DNA of 64,000 nucleotides from Oscillospiraceae bacterium. Lineage in GTDB: Bacteria > Bacillota > Clostridia > Oscillospirales > UBA644. The position numbers and the translations under genes are program-made. The DNA lies in the NCBI GenBank assembly GCA_902783255.1, contig CACZQB010000051.1, forward strand, positions 40,961-104,960, given 5' to 3'. Below are positions 25,967-33,710 of the stretch, in pieces (position 1 is the first letter of the stretch; each line of letters begins with the position of its first letter). Under the pieces are notes generated by a model that saw only the letters and a list, made by a program, of their open reading frames with translations, did not search any database and was not told where the DNA came from.

Positions 25967-26011
25967 AAAATAAATGATTGAGTAATAAAAATGACTATAG
26001 AAGGGCAGATT

Positions 26012-26746
26012 ATGCAGTTTCGCGGTTTTTCGAAAAAAACGATAGAATATCTTCACAACGTTCGTGAAAACAATTCAAAAGTATGGTATGAAGATCATAG
26101 GGAGGATTATAAAAAATATGTCAGGCAGCCTTTTGAGGACCTTATTGAAGACCTTACGCCTGTGATGAGAGAGATAGATCCTCAGATCATCACTCAGCCG
26201 TCAAAATGTCTTTCAAGAATACGCAGAGATTCGCGTTATACAAAAGACAAACATCTTTACCGTGACAGCGCATGGCTTGTTTTCCACCGTCCTGCCGAGC
26301 ATATGCTTGAAGGTCCGGGTTTTTTTGCCGAGATCATGCGCGAAGGCGCACGGTACGGTATGGGGGCTTTCAGTTATACGCCGAAAGAAATGGCGTCAAT
26401 GAGAAATTATATATCCGAAAATCCGGACCTTTTTTATGCCGCCGCATCTCCGGTAGCGTCATCAGAGCTGCTTGTTTTAGGCGAAACTTACAAGCGTATG
26501 CCATCGGGTCTTTCCGAAAGAGCAAAACAGCTCGGTCTCGAAAAATGGTTTATAATGAAAAACTTTTATATCTCTTCACCGATACTTTCGCACGAGGCAT
26601 TTTTCGCCCCCGAAATAGCGGAGGAAATAGCTGAAAAATACCGTGTTATAGCGCCGTTTTACCGTCTTCTTATTGAAATAGCTCAGTATAAGGCACCTGA
26701 CGAGCCATTGCCGCCGAAAAATACTGTGGACAGCTTTGAATGGTGA
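26012..26746 (+). CDS. DUF2461-family protein
   Basis: A 244-residue soluble protein of the DUF2461 (TIGR02453-like) family, whose function is unknown. Family marks: N-terminal FRGFSKKTIEYLHNVREN, WYEDHREDYKKY, then CLSRIRRDSRYTKDKHLYRD, and GARYGMGAFSY. An ATG at 25991 is in frame but has no SD; the one at 26012 follows AAGGG by six bases. Its stop touches the stop of the convergent ung gene with no bases between. Confidence 0.85.
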   Translation: MQFRGFSKKTIEYLHNVRENNSKVWYEDHREDYKKYVRQPFEDLIEDLTPVMREIDPQIITQPSKCLSRIRRDSRYTKDKHLYRDSAWLVFHRPAEHMLEGPGFFAEIMREGARYGMGAFSYTPKEMASMRNYISENPDLFYAAASPVASSELLVLGETYKRMPSGLSERAKQLGLEKWFIMKNFYISSPILSHEAFFAPEIAEEIAEKYRVIAPFYRLLIEIAQYKAPDEPLPPKNTVDSFEW

Positions 26747-27415
26747 TCATGTGATCTGCCAGTTTATCGGTTCCATGCCTTTCGAAATGAGAAAATCGTT
26801 GCATTGCGAAAAGTGACGGCAGCCGAAAAATCCGCCGTATGCCGAAAGAGGGGACGGATGAACGGTTTGCAGGATAAGGTGGTTTTTGTTCGTTATCAGT
26901 TTTGCCTTCTGCCTGGCGGGAGTGCCCCAAAGCAAAAACACCATCGGCGCCTCACGTTCATTCAGAAGAGAGATCACCCTGTCCGTAAAAATCTCCCAGC
27001 CCATGTTTCTGTGACTGTTTGCCGCGCCTGCGCGGACCGTGAGCACAGTATTAAGCAGCAGCACGCCGTTTTTTGCCCACTGCGTCAGTTCGCCGTGCGG
27101 CGGAGGATCAATACCGAGATCATCCTGTAATTCCCGAAAGATATTAACAAGAGACGGCGGGGCGGCAATGCCTTTTTTTACGGAAAAACAAAGTCCGTGC
27201 GCCTGCCCGGGACCGTGATACGGGTCCTGACCGAGAATCACGGCTTTTACGTCATTATACGCCGTATATTTCAATGCGTTGAAAATATCGTACATATCGG
27301 GATATATCGTTTTTGTCGCATATTCGTTTTTGAGAAAAGCGCGAAGACGAAGATAATAATCTTTTCTGAATTCGTCTGCGAGAAGACCGTCCCAGTCGTT
27401 TCCGAATCTGACCGT
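26747..27415 (-). CDS. ung: Uracil-DNA glycosylase, apparently starting at ACG
   Basis: Ung cuts uracil from DNA to start base-excision repair. Motifs: [13 protein letters not shown] with the catalytic Asp, LLLNTVLTV, and HPSPLSA. The first in-frame ATG (27295) would remove about 40 conserved residues (FGNDWDGLL, then EFRKDYY). The homologous frame runs up to an in-frame TAA at 27428-27430. The only well-spaced start after AGGGGG (27423-27427) is ACG at 27413-27415, in the place of the usual ATG before VRFGNDWD. That gives 222 residues, the family length. An ATG-to-ACG sequence error is the other reading. Confidence 0.85.
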   Translation of the reverse strand, partial: TVRFGNDWDGLLADEFRKDYYLRLRAFLKNEYATKTIYPDMYDIFNALKYTAYNDVKAVILGQDPYHGPGQAHGLCFSVKKGIAAPPSLVNIFRELQDDLGIDPPPHGELTQWAKNGVLLLNTVLTVRAGAANSHRNMGWEIFTDRVISLLNEREAPMVFLLWGTPARQKAKLITNKNHLILQTVHPSPLSAYGGFFGCRHFSQCNDFLISKGMEPINWQIT

Positions 27416-27453
27416 AAAAATGCCCCCTTACGGAATTGTGAAATCATAAAAAC

Positions 27454-27482
27454 ATTATAACAGAATTAAATCACTCTGTCAA
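27454..27482 (-). promoter_or_regulatory. Sigma-A promoter of ung
   Basis: Minus strand TTGACA (27482-27477), 17-base spacer, TATAAT (27459-27454). Transcription would start near 27447, about 30 bases before the proposed ACG start, which supports the long form of Ung. Confidence 0.9.
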
Positions 27483-27598
27483 GCAACATTGCGGATTATA
27501 TATTGCGTTTATTCAACATCCTCAGCATTTAAAAAACAGTAACCATGTAACTTTTATTGCTTTATTTTTAAAAATGGTACAAATACCCGCAATAGTTG

Positions 27599-27627
27599 TT
27601 GCAAAACAGATTTTGATGTGATATAAT
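27599..27627 (+). promoter_or_regulatory. Probable promoter of the solute-binding protein gene
   Basis: TTGCAA at 27599-27604, 17-base spacer, TATAAT at 27622-27627. The -35 is weak (4 of 6), so an activator may be needed. Confidence 0.6.
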
Positions 27628-27691
27628 ATATAAGATGCGGTAAATACGTGTATATTGCCGCAAAACGGTGATCCAGAAAGGAAGTAAAATA

Positions 27692-29113
27692 ATGAAAACC
27701 TTCGTCAGAGCATTTATTGCGGCTTTTTTGTCGCTTGTTTTTCTTGCCGCGTGCGGAACACAGGAAGCGGAGATATTCGATGTTGATCTGACGCTCCAGA
27801 ACGATAAGACCGATCTTGAAGGCGCGACGATAAAATATGTTCGCGAATCGGGAGGTCTTGCTTTCAATACGGGCAACGGAGAGGTCCTGGGATATGAAAT
27901 GAATACGATCCTGGGCGATCTTGCGGTGCAGAGAATAAAAGATGTTCAGAATGACCTTAACTGTAAGCTTGATATCGTGTATTTCAGCGGAGATACCACA
28001 TATACGAATTTTCGTTTAAGCAATGCGGCAGGATCGTATTACTGCGATATTTTCTGCGGAATTTCGGACAGATTTCGCGATTATATGAAGGCGGGCACGA
28101 TCGTCGGTCTTTCAGAGCTTGACGGAATAATCGATTACCGCAATGAAGAAAAATGGGGCAATCGCAATGTTCTTGAAGTCCTTCACTGGGAAGACGACGT
28201 TTTCGGGCTTATTCCGCAGGCGTGGCCTACATCGTCGGTATCATATACCGGTCTGACTATCGTAAACGAAGACATTATAGCCACTCTGGGCGCTGAAGAT
28301 CCGAGAGATCTTTACGAAAACGGTCGCTGGACATGGGATACGTTCCGCGACTGTCTTGAAAAATACTACCTTGAGGAAGGCGGAGAGACCGTGCATTACG
28401 CTCTCGCTTCAGTTCCGTTTGACTTCGGCGCAAATTACCTTCTTTCAAACGGATACAGACTTGCCGAAAAGGGCGCAGACGGAAATTACCACACCGGTAT
28501 TACTTCTCCGTCCGCACTTACTGCCATGAATGAAGCGCTTGACGTTTTCAACGGCTCGCTTTCTTATACGATCGATCGCCGCAACGAAATACTTGCGCCC
28601 GTAGAAGATCTTATAGCCGGCAAGACCGTTATGGGCGTTATGCATTATGCAGAGTATGTTTCTGACCGCATAGTAAAGCAGCTCACAAATTTCGGCGCTC
28701 TCCCGTGGCCTTCGGGTCCGGATGTCGCTCCCGGATTTCTTGCAGCTTTTCATATGAATCTTGAAAGAGCGATAGTTATCTCACGTATGTCAAACAATAT
28801 CGAAGCTACCGCAATTGCCCTGAATGCGCTGTATGAGCCTTTTGAGGAATATCCCACCATCGACTCAATAAAAGATCTTCTTTATCATACTTATTTCTTT
28901 GACCGCCGCGACGCAGATATCTATTATGATATGTTCCGCAGTGCGCAATACAGTTATTTTTCAACGCCGGCGTTTTCGTCGCTCGGAGAATGGGTGGCAA
29001 ACGGACAGTCGCCTTCGGAATACATCGAGGCAAACACCGACAAGATAGAAGAATATATTCAGAAAGAGATCGCGCCTTCAAAGAGGGGTATAGATAACCT
29101 CTGGGCGGAATGA
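27692..29113 (+). CDS. Extracellular solute-binding lipoprotein (ABC family 1-like)
   Basis: This 474-residue protein has a lipobox (VFLAAC, Cys21), so it is lipid-anchored outside the cell. The body resembles family 1 sugar-binding proteins, with NGRWTWDTFRDCLEKY and LSELDGIIDY in the usual positions. No permease or ATPase gene is adjacent, so its transporter must be elsewhere, or it works as a receptor. The start at ATG 27692 follows AAAGGAAG; an upstream in-frame start at 27668 lacks an SD. Ligand unknown; nearby glycosidases make a sugar plausible. Confidence 0.8.
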   Translation: MKTFVRAFIAAFLSLVFLAACGTQEAEIFDVDLTLQNDKTDLEGATIKYVRESGGLAFNTGNGEVLGYEMNTILGDLAVQRIKDVQNDLNCKLDIVYFSGDTTYTNFRLSNAAGSYYCDIFCGISDRFRDYMKAGTIVGLSELDGIIDYRNEEKWGNRNVLEVLHWEDDVFGLIPQAWPTSSVSYTGLTIVNEDIIATLGAEDPRDLYENGRWTWDTFRDCLEKYYLEEGGETVHYALASVPFDFGANYLLSNGYRLAEKGADGNYHTGITSPSALTAMNEALDVFNGSLSYTIDRRNEILAPVEDLIAGKTVMGVMHYAEYVSDRIVKQLTNFGALPWPSGPDVAPGFLAAFHMNLERAIVISRMSNNIEATAIALNALYEPFEEYPTIDSIKDLLYHTYFFDRRDADIYYDMFRSAQYSYFSTPAFSSLGEWVANGQSPSEYIEANTDKIEEYIQKEIAPSKRGIDNLWAE

Positions 29114-29132
29114 TCATAATCATTGTAAACAG

Positions 29133-29164
29133 ACATCCGGTCCGTTCCGGATGTTTTTGTTTTG
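29133..29164 (+). terminator. Intrinsic terminator of the solute-binding protein gene
   Basis: ACATCCGG pairs with CCGGATGT around TCCGTT, followed by TTTTGTTTTG. It lies 20 bases after the stop. Confidence 0.88.
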
Positions 29165-29171
29165 TATAGAC

Positions 29172-29200
29172 TTGAAAAACGCGAAAATTTGTGCTAAAAT
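29172..29200 (+). promoter_or_regulatory. Promoter of the flavoprotein-CYTH-hydrolase group
   Basis: TTGAAA at 29172-29177, 17-base spacer, TAAAAT at 29195-29200. Confidence 0.78.
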
Positions 29201-29248
29201 ATATAAAATTCAAAATACCGGACAAATAATTATTTACGGAGAGTAAAA

Positions 29249-29872
29249 ATGAAAGTTTTGCTTATAAACGGCAGTCCTCACAAAAACGGGTGCACAGCCA
29301 CGGCTCTTGAAGAAATGAACGGCGTTTTTGCCGCAAACGGCGTTGAAACAGAGATCCTTCATATCGGAGGCAAGGCGATAAGGGGATGCGCAGCATGTCA
29401 GGCGTGTGATAAGCTTGGCAGATGCGTATTTGACGATGAAGTAAACAAAGCAGCCGAAATATTTGAAAAATCCGACGGGCTTGTTGTCGGTTCTCCTGTT
29501 TACTACGGTTCGCCGAACGGAACCGTTCTGTCTTTTCTTGACAGACTTTTTTACAGCACGTCATTTTCAAAGCATTTGAAGGTCGGCGCTGCGGTCGTTT
29601 CATGCCGCCGCGGAGGAAACACGGCGTCGTTTGACGTCCTAAATAAATATTTTACTATCTCGTCAATGCCCGTAGCTTCAAGCAGTTACTGGAATCAGGT
29701 TCACGGCTTTACGGCGGAGGACGTAAAAAAAGATGCTGAGGGTCTGCAGACAATGCGCAATCTTGCCGTCAATATGGTGTTTCTGATGAGGGCAATAGCA
29801 GACGGTAAAGAGAAATACGGCGTCCCCGAAACGGAACATAAATTTTTTACGAGTTTTCCTGATGGTAAATAA
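29249..29872 (+). CDS. Flavodoxin-fold NAD(P)H-dependent oxidoreductase
   Basis: A 207-residue FMN-binding protein. The phosphate loop is INGSPHKNGCTATAL; GCAACQACDKLGRC carries four Cys that could ligate a cluster, as in iron-sulfur flavoproteins; SPVYYGSPNGTVLSFLDR is the second FMN loop. Such proteins reduce quinones, nitro compounds or act as electron carriers. A weak SD (GGAGAG) precedes the ATG. It is likely first in a group with CYTH and GH106-like genes, with a 29-base gap. Confidence 0.85.
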   Translation: MKVLLINGSPHKNGCTATALEEMNGVFAANGVETEILHIGGKAIRGCAACQACDKLGRCVFDDEVNKAAEIFEKSDGLVVGSPVYYGSPNGTVLSFLDRLFYSTSFSKHLKVGAAVVSCRRGGNTASFDVLNKYFTISSMPVASSSYWNQVHGFTAEDVKKDAEGLQTMRNLAVNMVFLMRAIADGKEKYGVPETEHKFFTSFPDGK

Positions 29873-29901
29873 AATCGGATCGCGGAACGATATGGACGGA
29901 G

Positions 29902-30384
29902 ATGATAATTACGGAAATTGAACGCAAATTTCTTATAGATGGCTTTCCCGACGCGCTGCCGCTGAGGTCAGAGTGCCATATGCGTCAGATATACCTTTCC
30001 GTTATGCCCACTGTTCGGGCTCGAAGCAAAAAAACAAAGGATAAGGAAACATACAGGATCACAATTAAAGGTCCCGGTGAGCTTTGCCGCGAAGAGATAG
30101 AAGTACCCATCACAAAAGAGCAGTTTGAGGGACTTATGCGCATTGCCGGAAAAGAACCGATAAAAAAGCATAAAAAATGCTATACTCTGCCCGACGGAAA
30201 CATTCTTGAATGTTCGCTTGTTGACGAAGGAAAAGAAACATCGTTCATGTATGCGGAAGTTGAATTCAGATCCGTAAAGGAAGCCGAAGATTTTTCTCCT
30301 CCCGAATTTCTTAAAAAAGAAGTAACATACGATAATTCATATAAAATGAATAATTACTGGCAAAAAACACGCCTGAAAACATAG
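29902..30384 (+). CDS. CYTH-domain protein (triphosphate tunnel metalloenzyme)
   Basis: The 160-residue protein starts with ITEIERKFL, the ExExK motif of CYTH enzymes, which hydrolyse inorganic triphosphate or make cAMP. Arg/Lys-rich strands of the tunnel are seen (TVRARSKK, YRITIKG, KKHKKCYTL), as is a C-terminal acidic strand (YAEVEFRSVKEAEDF). GGAG directly abuts the ATG, which is unusually close; no better in-frame start was found. The substrate cannot be set from sequence; inorganic triphosphatase is the common activity. Confidence 0.85.
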   Translation: MIITEIERKFLIDGFPDALPLRSECHMRQIYLSVMPTVRARSKKTKDKETYRITIKGPGELCREEIEVPITKEQFEGLMRIAGKEPIKKHKKCYTLPDGNILECSLVDEGKETSFMYAEVEFRSVKEAEDFSPPEFLKKEVTYDNSYKMNNYWQKTRLKT

Positions 30385-30411
30385 CTCAATTTTCATAAAC
30401 GGAGAGTGCAG

Positions 30412-33400
30412 ATGAATTACAGTCAGTTTTTAAATCCGCCTAAAGGATACGGCAATGTTCCTTTTTATTGGTGGAACGGCGACAGACTTGATAAAGACAG
30501 ATTGTCATGGCAGCTCGAAAAACTTGCCGAAAACGGCGTTTCGGGCGTTCAGATAAATTTTGCTCACCATTGTCCGGCTCACAGACCCGACAAAACGGGC
30601 GGCGGATTCGGCAAAACATACGAATGCGATCCCGAGGCATTCACGGATGAGTGGTGGGAGATAGTAAACCACGTTTTTCGCAAAGCAAAATCGCTCGGCA
30701 TGGGCGTAGGCATAAGCGACTACACGATAGGCTGGATAGGCAACGGATATTTTATAGATAAAGTTGCGATCGACGCAAAGCTTTGCGCCGAAGAACTTCA
30801 CTGCGAGAGCGGGAAAGTCAGAAAAGGCGAAAAATATATATTCATAAAGCCAGAAGGCTTTATTTCCGCCGCCGCACTTTACGGAAACGGAATGTGGCAC
30901 GCCGTAACAGATTCCTTTACCGCTGAAAACGATTGCGAGGTATATACTGTTTTCAGAAAAGTCAATCCTCGTTCCGTAAACATTCTTGACCCGAAAGCGG
31001 GAGCGCTGCTCGCAAAAGTATTCTTCGAATATTTTGAAGATCATCTTGACGAAGATGTCCGCGACGCCCTGAATTACTGTTTTCAGGATGAATTCATACC
31101 CGGCTGCGATGTTGCGCATATATGGTCCGATCCTCTTCGTGAACGGATCATAAAAGAAAAAGGCTACGATATCGCTCCGAGGCTTTTTGAGCTTTTTGTA
31201 AAAACGCCCGAATGTGTAAAAACACGCCTTGACTACTGCGACGTAAGAACCGCAATGACGGAAGAGGGCTATTTTAAGCCGATTTATGGTTTTCACGCGT
31301 CCAGAGGACTGATATACGGGTGCGATCAGTGCTCCAGAGGATATTCTCCCGGAGAATACGGCGATTATTTCAGAACCGTGCGCTGGTTTACAGCTCCGGG
31401 CAATGATACGCCTCTTCGCGCGGCAAACCTTATAAAAGATAAAGTTTCAAGCTCGATAGCGCATCTTTACGGCCGCGAGCGCACATGGCTCGAAGGGTAT
31501 CACAGCTCAGGCTGGGGCACATCTCTTGCAAGCCTTCAGGCTCCGACAAGCGATAATTTCATATACGGCATGAACCTTCTCTGCATGCACGGATTATATT
31601 ACAGCACATACGGCGGATTCTGGGAATGGGCGCCGCCCGATTTCCACTTCAGAATGCCGTATTGGGAGCATTCGAAGAGTTTCTACGGTTATTACGAAAG
31701 ACTTTCGTATCTTCTCACTCGCGGAGCGCATGTCTGCGATGTTGCGCTTTTTTATCCCGTAAGCTCCTGTGATGCCGCATTGGATCCCGAAAAGTCCGTC
31801 AAATCAACATTTTCCGCCGCATCTGCGCTGTTTGAAAACGGCATAGATTTTGATTTTATCGATTTTCAGTCCATTCTTTCTGCAGATATAATGGACGGAA
31901 AACTCTGCGCCGCAAACGAGAAGTATAAATGTGTTATTCTTGCTGATGTTGACTGTATACGCCACGAAACGCTGAAAAAACTGATCGAATTTCAGAATGC
32001 GGGCGGGAAACTGATCATTTTGGGCAGAGCTCCCGAATATACTGATGTGTCAGGCGATATCCTGACCGAAAGCATTCCTTCTTTCAAAGCGAACGGAAAC
32101 GACGAACTTGTCTCTCTGATAAACAGTATTGTCGATCGGGATTTCAGAACTGCGGACGGTTCCCGCGCAAACGTTCTTCACAGGCACGACGGCGATATCG
32201 ATATCTACTTCGTCCGCAATGTAAAAAAAGGGACTATGTGCGTATTTGACTGCGAAGGAACTGCTGAGGTATGGTTCGCGAACGGAGATGAACGTCTTCT
32301 TCTGGCAAGCGAGAAACTCGGCGGAAAAACATCACTGCAGATACCTTTTGACGGAGACAACATTATTGTTTTCAACAGAAGTGAAGATACTGCAAAAAAC
32401 ATGTTCAGACCGCTTTCAGAGCCCGAAAATGAGATAAATATCGACGGTATGTGGTGTTTTTCTTTAAAACCGACTCTTTTTAACCGCTGGGGCGATTTCC
32501 GCCTTCCGGTTCATGAAGATTATATCGGCGCAGAGATCAGATTCCCGGAAATAAACGGGAAAAAACAGACTGTTGCGGAATACGATATCTGGCAAAAGAC
32601 AACGCCCGACGGAAAAACAACGTCAGTTTCGATAAATGACAGATACGGCATCGTTACTGGGCAGCCGCACGAACAGGGATATCACGGTCTTAAAAAAGAG
32701 GTCTACGACTGGAATATTCTTGTTTCTCCAAACGAAAAAGCGGTCTTTGCCGCAGAGTTTTATCTTGAAAATGATACCGAAGCAGAGATCCTTACAGGCG
32801 GGATAATGCCGAAGGTAACTATGATCGACCGTGACATCATACGCGATTTTTCCTGTGTTTTACTCAAAAAAGGCACTCATCGTATTTCGGTGGAATATGA
32901 AAATCGTGAAAACGGCGAACGCCGGGGATATATCGTTATAAAAGATAAAAAAAGACAGAGCACGCACCCGTCTTTACCGCTTACAAACAGATGGTTTGCC
33001 GATATGTCTCTTATCAGATTTTCAAAAGACGGCTTTGAGCCTTCCGTTCATATCGATGCGGGCATAGCCCCCGGCACGTCAAAAATCGAAGCTGCGGTCT
33101 TCGGAAAAATCGTCTTTGCGAAAATAAACGGCGGCGGCGCGATCGTTGAAAAAACAGGCGAAAGAGACGGCGCAAACATCTACCTTATCACGGCAGGCGA
33201 TATAAAGCAAACTGCGGGGAGGGCGGAAATCGAGATTGAGCCGTTTTCAGGCTACTGCGGCGGCGCAATATTCCCCGAACCGCTCAGAGAAATATGCGAA
33301 GAAGGGCTGATCGAGGCAGGCGATGTTTCAAAAATAAGCGGTCTTGAAAGCTATTCCGGAATGTTTGAATACAAAAAAACCGTAAATCTGAATAAAGAGG

Positions 33401-33666
33401 ACGGAAAAAAATATATTCTTTCTCTCGGCAGCGTCGCATGCTCATGCAAGGTGACGGTTAACGGAAAAACGGCAGCCGTTTCATGTGTTCCCCCGTTTGA
33501 ATTCGATATTACGGAATATCTTGAAAACGGCGGCAACGAGCTTTGCGTTGAAGTTGCAAACACACTCTGCAACCATTACTCCACTAATCCGTCGCCGTAT
33601 TCAAATTATCCGCAGGATGCGATATCAGGTCTTATCGGCCCCGTAAAAATCAGAATATACGGTTAA
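30412..33666 (+). CDS. GH106-like glycoside hydrolase (alpha-L-rhamnosidase type)
   Basis: A large 1084-residue enzyme. The N-terminal part has PFYWWNGDRLDKDRLSWQL and GVSGVQINF, the entry to the TIM barrel of GH106-type proteins. The barrel goes on through a tryptophan-rich substrate region (LEGYHSSGWGTSLAS, YGGFWEWAPPDFH). The C-terminal third looks like beta-sandwich sugar-binding domains ending in a galactose-binding-like fold (CSCKVTVNGKTAAV). No signal peptide, so intracellular. ATG 30412 follows GGAGAG by 5 bases. Exact sugar not known; assignment to GH106 rather than a related family is moderate. Confidence 0.75.
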   Translation: MNYSQFLNPPKGYGNVPFYWWNGDRLDKDRLSWQLEKLAENGVSGVQINFAHHCPAHRPDKTGGGFGKTYECDPEAFTDEWWEIVNHVFRKAKSLGMGVGISDYTIGWIGNGYFIDKVAIDAKLCAEELHCESGKVRKGEKYIFIKPEGFISAAALYGNGMWHAVTDSFTAENDCEVYTVFRKVNPRSVNILDPKAGALLAKVFFEYFEDHLDEDVRDALNYCFQDEFIPGCDVAHIWSDPLRERIIKEKGYDIAPRLFELFVKTPECVKTRLDYCDVRTAMTEEGYFKPIYGFHASRGLIYGCDQCSRGYSPGEYGDYFRTVRWFTAPGNDTPLRAANLIKDKVSSSIAHLYGRERTWLEGYHSSGWGTSLASLQAPTSDNFIYGMNLLCMHGLYYSTYGGFWEWAPPDFHFRMPYWEHSKSFYGYYERLSYLLTRGAHVCDVALFYPVSSCDAALDPEKSVKSTFSAASALFENGIDFDFIDFQSILSADIMDGKLCAANEKYKCVILADVDCIRHETLKKLIEFQNAGGKLIILGRAPEYTDVSGDILTESIPSFKANGNDELVSLINSIVDRDFRTADGSRANVLHRHDGDIDIYFVRNVKKGTMCVFDCEGTAEVWFANGDERLLLASEKLGGKTSLQIPFDGDNIIVFNRSEDTAKNMFRPLSEPENEINIDGMWCFSLKPTLFNRWGDFRLPVHEDYIGAEIRFPEINGKKQTVAEYDIWQKTTPDGKTTSVSINDRYGIVTGQPHEQGYHGLKKEVYDWNILVSPNEKAVFAAEFYLENDTEAEILTGGIMPKVTMIDRDIIRDFSCVLLKKGTHRISVEYENRENGERRGYIVIKDKKRQSTHPSLPLTNRWFADMSLIRFSKDGFEPSVHIDAGIAPGTSKIEAAVFGKIVFAKINGGGAIVEKTGERDGANIYLITAGDIKQTAGRAEIEIEPFSGYCGGAIFPEPLREICEEGLIEAGDVSKISGLESYSGMFEYKKTVNLNKEDGKKYILSLGSVACSCKVTVNGKTAAVSCVPPFEFDITEYLENGGNELCVEVANTLCNHYSTNPSPYSNYPQDAISGLIGPVKIRIYG

Positions 33667-33678
33667 ATGACCAAAAAC

Positions 33679-33710
33679 AAAAGGTGCAGTTTTACTGCAC
33701 CTTTGATTTT
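33679..33710. terminator. Bidirectional terminator between the GH106-like gene and pcrA
   Basis: AAAGGTGCAG pairs with CTGCACCTTT around TTTTA, with T-rich sequence after it on the plus strand and TTTGTTTTTG after it on the minus strand. It serves both convergent genes. Confidence 0.87.
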
